The translations under genes were made by a program, and so were the position numbers. A stretch of 16,121 bases of DNA from CAZIHO01 sp964538875. GTDB lineage: Bacteria; Pseudomonadota; Gammaproteobacteria; Chromatiales; Chromatiaceae. A model generated the notes under the pieces. The model worked only from the letters and a program-made list of their open reading frames with translations. It was not told the origin of the DNA and made no database searches. Shown in pieces: positions 14,233-16,121 of the stretch. The stretch covers positions 1 to 16,121 of the forward strand of contig CAZIHO010000083.1 of the NCBI GenBank assembly GCA_964538875.1. The letters are read 5' to 3'. Position 1 is the stretch's first letter; every line of letters starts with the position of its first letter.

Positions 14233-14406
14233 TTATTTCTTGCGGGATTTGGGCCTGCGGGCAGGCCGTTGGGTGCGGTCGTCTAGCTGGGTGGGACCTG
14301 GGTGTGGCGCCCGGCGGGGGCTGATTCCCTCGGACGCTACGCCCTGGTGAAGGTCAGGATCAACCTTCGTCGATACCCTCGGTGACCGGGTTGGTGATGA
14401 GGTCAT
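14233..14406 (-). CDS. Possible overlapping small basic ORF (57 codons)
   Basis: This is an uncertain open frame that starts inside the 54-codon gene (ATG at 14404-14406) in the +1 frame and ends TAA at 14233-14235. The product would be hydrophilic, proline- and arginine-rich, ending in the very basic tail RPARRPKSRKK. About 70% of codons in its unique part (downstream of 14360) end in G or C, which is compatible with coding but is also what random GC-rich DNA can give. There is no good ribosome-binding site, so it would depend on coupling to, or frameshifting from, the preceding gene; in the latter case one product of about 97 residues would result. I recognise no family. It may equally be chance. 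Confidence 0.25.
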   Translation of the reverse strand: MTSSPTRSPRVSTKVDPDLHQGVASEGISPRRAPHPGPTQLDDRTQRPARRPKSRKK

Positions 14407-14524
14407 GGAGGCGACTGCCCGGCACCACCGAGCTCAGCACCTCGCCACCGCCCCGCTCGATTTCCTGCATTTGCCGGTCGTAATACTCAGCCGTGGCCCG
14501 AATCTGCATTTCATAGGCGCTCAT
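14360..14524 (-). CDS. Small hypothetical protein, 54 residues
   Basis: This short gene has strong translation signals: ATG at 14522-14524 with AGGAG 7 nt upstream. About three quarters of codons end in G or C, as in neighbouring genes. The product starts MSAYEMQIRATAEYYDRQMQEIE, a polar stretch likely to be an amphipathic helix, followed by GGGEV and a more hydrophobic segment around VLSSVVPGSRLHDLITNPV, ending with an acidic tail (EGIDEG). There is no signal peptide, no membrane segment and no cysteine. A promoter-like sequence lies about 60 bp upstream, so it is probably a separate transcription unit between the SGNH/MBOAT operon and leuC. I do not recognise the family and propose no function. 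The frame is followed by an open +1 frame that could be an extension. Confidence 0.65.
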   Translation of the reverse strand: MSAYEMQIRATAEYYDRQMQEIERGGGEVLSSVVPGSRLHDLITNPVTEGIDEG

Positions 14525-14583
14525 GTTCTATCTCCTGCTATTCGTCAGCTTTATGCCCCGATTATCGCGGCACATAGTTGACT

Positions 14584-14611
14584 AATATACTCGGAAAAGG
14601 ACCTGTGTCTA
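14584..14611 (-). promoter_or_regulatory. sigma70-like promoter of the 54-codon gene
   Basis: On the minus strand TAGACA (complement of 14606-14611) lies 16 bp from TATATT (complement of 14584-14589); each hexamer matches five of six consensus bases. Predicted start near 14577 would give a leader of about 52 nt before the small gene's ATG. Confidence 0.5.
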
Positions 14612-14686
14612 GGACCGGAGCAAAAAATATAGGAAAGATAGTGATGAGGCAGTTACTAGGCGATGAGACCCTAGGCAGCGCTGGCG

Positions 14687-14741
14687 GGGGCTTTGCCCCA
14701 AGGCACCGGGAGGATCCCCAAGGCCGGATTGGGTTCCTCCC
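14687..14741 (-). terminator. Two hairpins after the SGNH-like gene
   Basis: Beginning 11 nt after the stop of the minus-strand SGNH-like gene, GGGAGGA/TCCTCCC with CCCAA/TTGGG forms a 12-bp interrupted stem (14708-14741, 7-nt loop). A second stem, GGGGC-3-GCCCC (14687-14699), follows. Neither is followed by a U-tract. Together they probably mark the 3' end of the MBOAT/SGNH operon. Confidence 0.5.
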
Positions 14742-14752
14742 CGTCCCGATAG

Positions 14753-15982
14753 TCAGGCGCCGGTACCTGCGGGATTCGGCCCCAGGGGCTGGCCGTTGGG
14801 ATCGATCTTGCAGGTACCCATGCGGCGGGTTTCCTGGGGATGACTGGCGCAGTAGGCGGCCCGTTGTTCCCGGAACTGCCGGAGATGGGTTTCGATGGTG
14901 GTGCCGGTCAACTCGGTGCCAAAGTCGTCGCTGCCGCCGGTAGCGGGGGGCGCGAACATCTTGTCCAGCATTTCCCGTCCAGCCAGGCTGTTGTAATGGG
15001 AATATTCCCAATAATATTTCATCTGCCGATCATTGCCGGGCAGGGACACTTCTTCTGTGGTGACCCGGTTATAGCCGGAGAAATCAAAGAACCGAATGTC
15101 GCAGCCTTCCTGGCGGCGCTGGTCAAATAGTTTGACCAGGTCCCGTTTCCAGTCTTCCTGTTGCCGCCAGGATCTTTCCCAATAGACCAATTCCCCCAGT
15201 GCATGCACGGGTTGCAGAAAGAAGCGAAACTTGACGCCCCGCCGGCAATACTCCTGGGTCACGCCATCCAACATCTCGAAGCCCGGTTTGAAGTGGGCCG
15301 GGGTGGTCAAGGGCCAGGCGGTGGTGACCGCCTTTTCAAACGCTTTGGCGGTACCCCCTTCGTCGGCCATGATCTGTTCCAGGCAGAGGTCGGACTTATG
15401 GCCCCAGGTCGCCAATAGGGGCAGGCATCTCTGCTCCGAGATGCCCAATAGGATCTCCCAACTGGCCTTGGTCATGGTCAGGGACAGGGAGCGATACAGA
15501 TTGGTGAACAACCGCTTGAGGGGATACCAAGATTCCTTGGCGACCAGGTATTCCTTGAGGTCCTTATTGTCGATTTGCGGACCGAATTGCCAGCCAAAAT
15601 CCAGCCCCCAGACCACGATTTCCGGCTGATGGAAATAGCTGGTGTGGTTCAGCAACCGTACCGCGTCTCCCAGGGAGGCACCGGAAATGGCGAGATTGAA
15701 CACCCGTTTGCCGGCGAATTGGGGCACGTCCGGCGGCAGGCCAATTTCAGTCCTGGAACTGCCCAAATAGACTACTTCTGGATGAAAGCGATAGGCGGCG
15801 TAAGTCTTGGCCCAGGGCACGATCTTTTGCTGGGCCGGACTGAGGCGGGACAGGGCCGGCGAATCCCACTGATGGGTGAAATAGGGGTCTACCAGGTAAT
15901 TCACGCCCACTAGGCTGGCGAGCAGGAGGGAGGCGGTCAGACCGGCGGTCCACAAATAGCGGCGTATGGAGGACGGGTTCAT
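14753..15982 (-). CDS. Membrane-anchored SGNH-hydrolase-like protein paired with an MBOAT acyltransferase
   Basis: The protein has 409 residues. One N-terminal membrane segment (about 11-31, LWTAGLTASLLLASLVGVNYL) anchors a large periplasmic domain. That domain resembles SGNH/GDSL-type proteins of the AlgJ/AlgX/DltD kind: VVYLGSSRTEIGL (about 71-82) carries the block I nucleophile region (GSS, Ser75/76), followed by FNLAISGASLGDAVRLL (95-111), VVWGLDFG (123-130), and EYSHYNSLAGREML (326-339) with the candidate catalytic His329. It starts 14 bp after the stop of an MBOAT gene. By analogy with alginate and D-alanyl transfer systems it probably hands an acyl group delivered by the MBOAT protein to a polysaccharide outside the membrane. 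The actual polymer is unknown. The ATG at 15982 has AGGCGAG about 10 nt upstream. The last 60 or so residues look unstructured and Cys-containing. Confidence 0.7.
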   Translation of the reverse strand: MNPSSIRRYLWTAGLTASLLLASLVGVNYLVDPYFTHQWDSPALSRLSPAQQKIVPWAKTYAAYRFHPEVVYLGSSRTEIGLPPDVPQFAGKRVFNLAISGASLGDAVRLLNHTSYFHQPEIVVWGLDFGWQFGPQIDNKDLKEYLVAKESWYPLKRLFTNLYRSLSLTMTKASWEILLGISEQRCLPLLATWGHKSDLCLEQIMADEGGTAKAFEKAVTTAWPLTTPAHFKPGFEMLDGVTQEYCRRGVKFRFFLQPVHALGELVYWERSWRQQEDWKRDLVKLFDQRRQEGCDIRFFDFSGYNRVTTEEVSLPGNDRQMKYYWEYSHYNSLAGREMLDKMFAPPATGGSDDFGTELTGTTIETHLRQFREQRAAYCASHPQETRRMGTCKIDPNGQPLGPNPAGTGA

Positions 15983-15996
15983 AGGAATGCTCGCCT

Positions 15997-16121
15997 TTAG
16001 AACTGCACGTAAATGAATTCCTTGGTGCTATCGGCGCTTAGTACACCGAGCGCGAACACCAGGCCAGTCACTAAACCCCAGGGAACACTCGGCCGCCACT
16101 GGATATTGAATAGGGAATAGG
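15997..16121 (-). CDS. MBOAT family O-acyltransferase, C-terminal fragment
   Basis: Only the last 41 codons lie in the window; the gene continues beyond its right edge. The residues end in GVLSADSTKEFIYVQF before TAA, close to the FIYFQF end that is typical of AlgI/DltB-like MBOAT membrane acyltransferases, and they follow a hydrophobic segment (GLVTGLVFALGV). The family transfers acyl groups, often acetyl, across the membrane to polysaccharides. It is upstream of and co-transcribed with the SGNH-like gene (14 bp gap), which supports the call. It is not truncated by mutation as far as can be seen, only by the window edge. The exact subfamily cannot be told from so little sequence. Confidence 0.75.
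   Translation of the reverse strand, partial: YSLFNIQWRPSVPWGLVTGLVFALGVLSADSTKEFIYVQF

Overview
The window looks like ordinary chromosomal DNA from a GC-rich gammaproteobacterium. The evidence is the long-type aspartate-semialdehyde dehydrogenase (catalytic Cys in GGNC), a full FimV with its characteristic N- and C-terminal domains, and the gene order leuC-leuD-leuB-asd-fimV-truA, which is familiar in that class. Most codons end in G or C. I cannot name the genus; Methylococcales- or Chromatiales-like lineages would fit, but nothing in the window decides it.

Left end (1-1236): a tRNA-Phe(GAA) gene on the minus strand with its own sigma70-type promoter and intrinsic terminator. Divergent from it is dusA, the tRNA dihydrouridine synthase whose target position (U20) is present in that tRNA. 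Next (1262-3265): a minus-strand two-domain protein, an aminoglycoside-phosphotransferase-like half fused to a P-loop kinase-like half, diverging from a 66-residue DUF2892-type membrane protein. Then (3274-5727) a tightly overlapping zinc-type ABC importer operon, znuA-znuC-znuB in transcription order on the minus strand.

Centre (5845-12647, with leuC to 14070): truA, fimV (peptidoglycan-binding, type IV pilus and polarity hub), asd, leuB, leuD and leuC, all on the minus strand. leuCDB make up the isopropylmalate part of leucine synthesis, and asd follows as the branch-point enzyme of aspartate-family amino acid synthesis. fimV has its own strong promoter (TTGGCA-17-TATAGT). The 9217-9699 interval before it holds no convincing gene but has a run of short perfect inverted repeats.

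Right end (14071-16121): an intergenic region that holds a 54-codon gene with a strong ribosome-binding site and a plausible promoter, followed by an overlapping open frame of 57 codons, then hairpins. Beyond it lies a membrane-anchored SGNH-like protein directly downstream of the cut-off C-terminus of an MBOAT O-acyltransferase, together a polysaccharide-acylation type pair.

No mobile element, CRISPR array or phage gene was seen. The most novel-looking items are the small-gene locus at 14233-14611, the hairpin cluster at 9451-9621, the altered metal site in the ZnuA-like protein, and the uncharacterised kinase/ATPase fusion.
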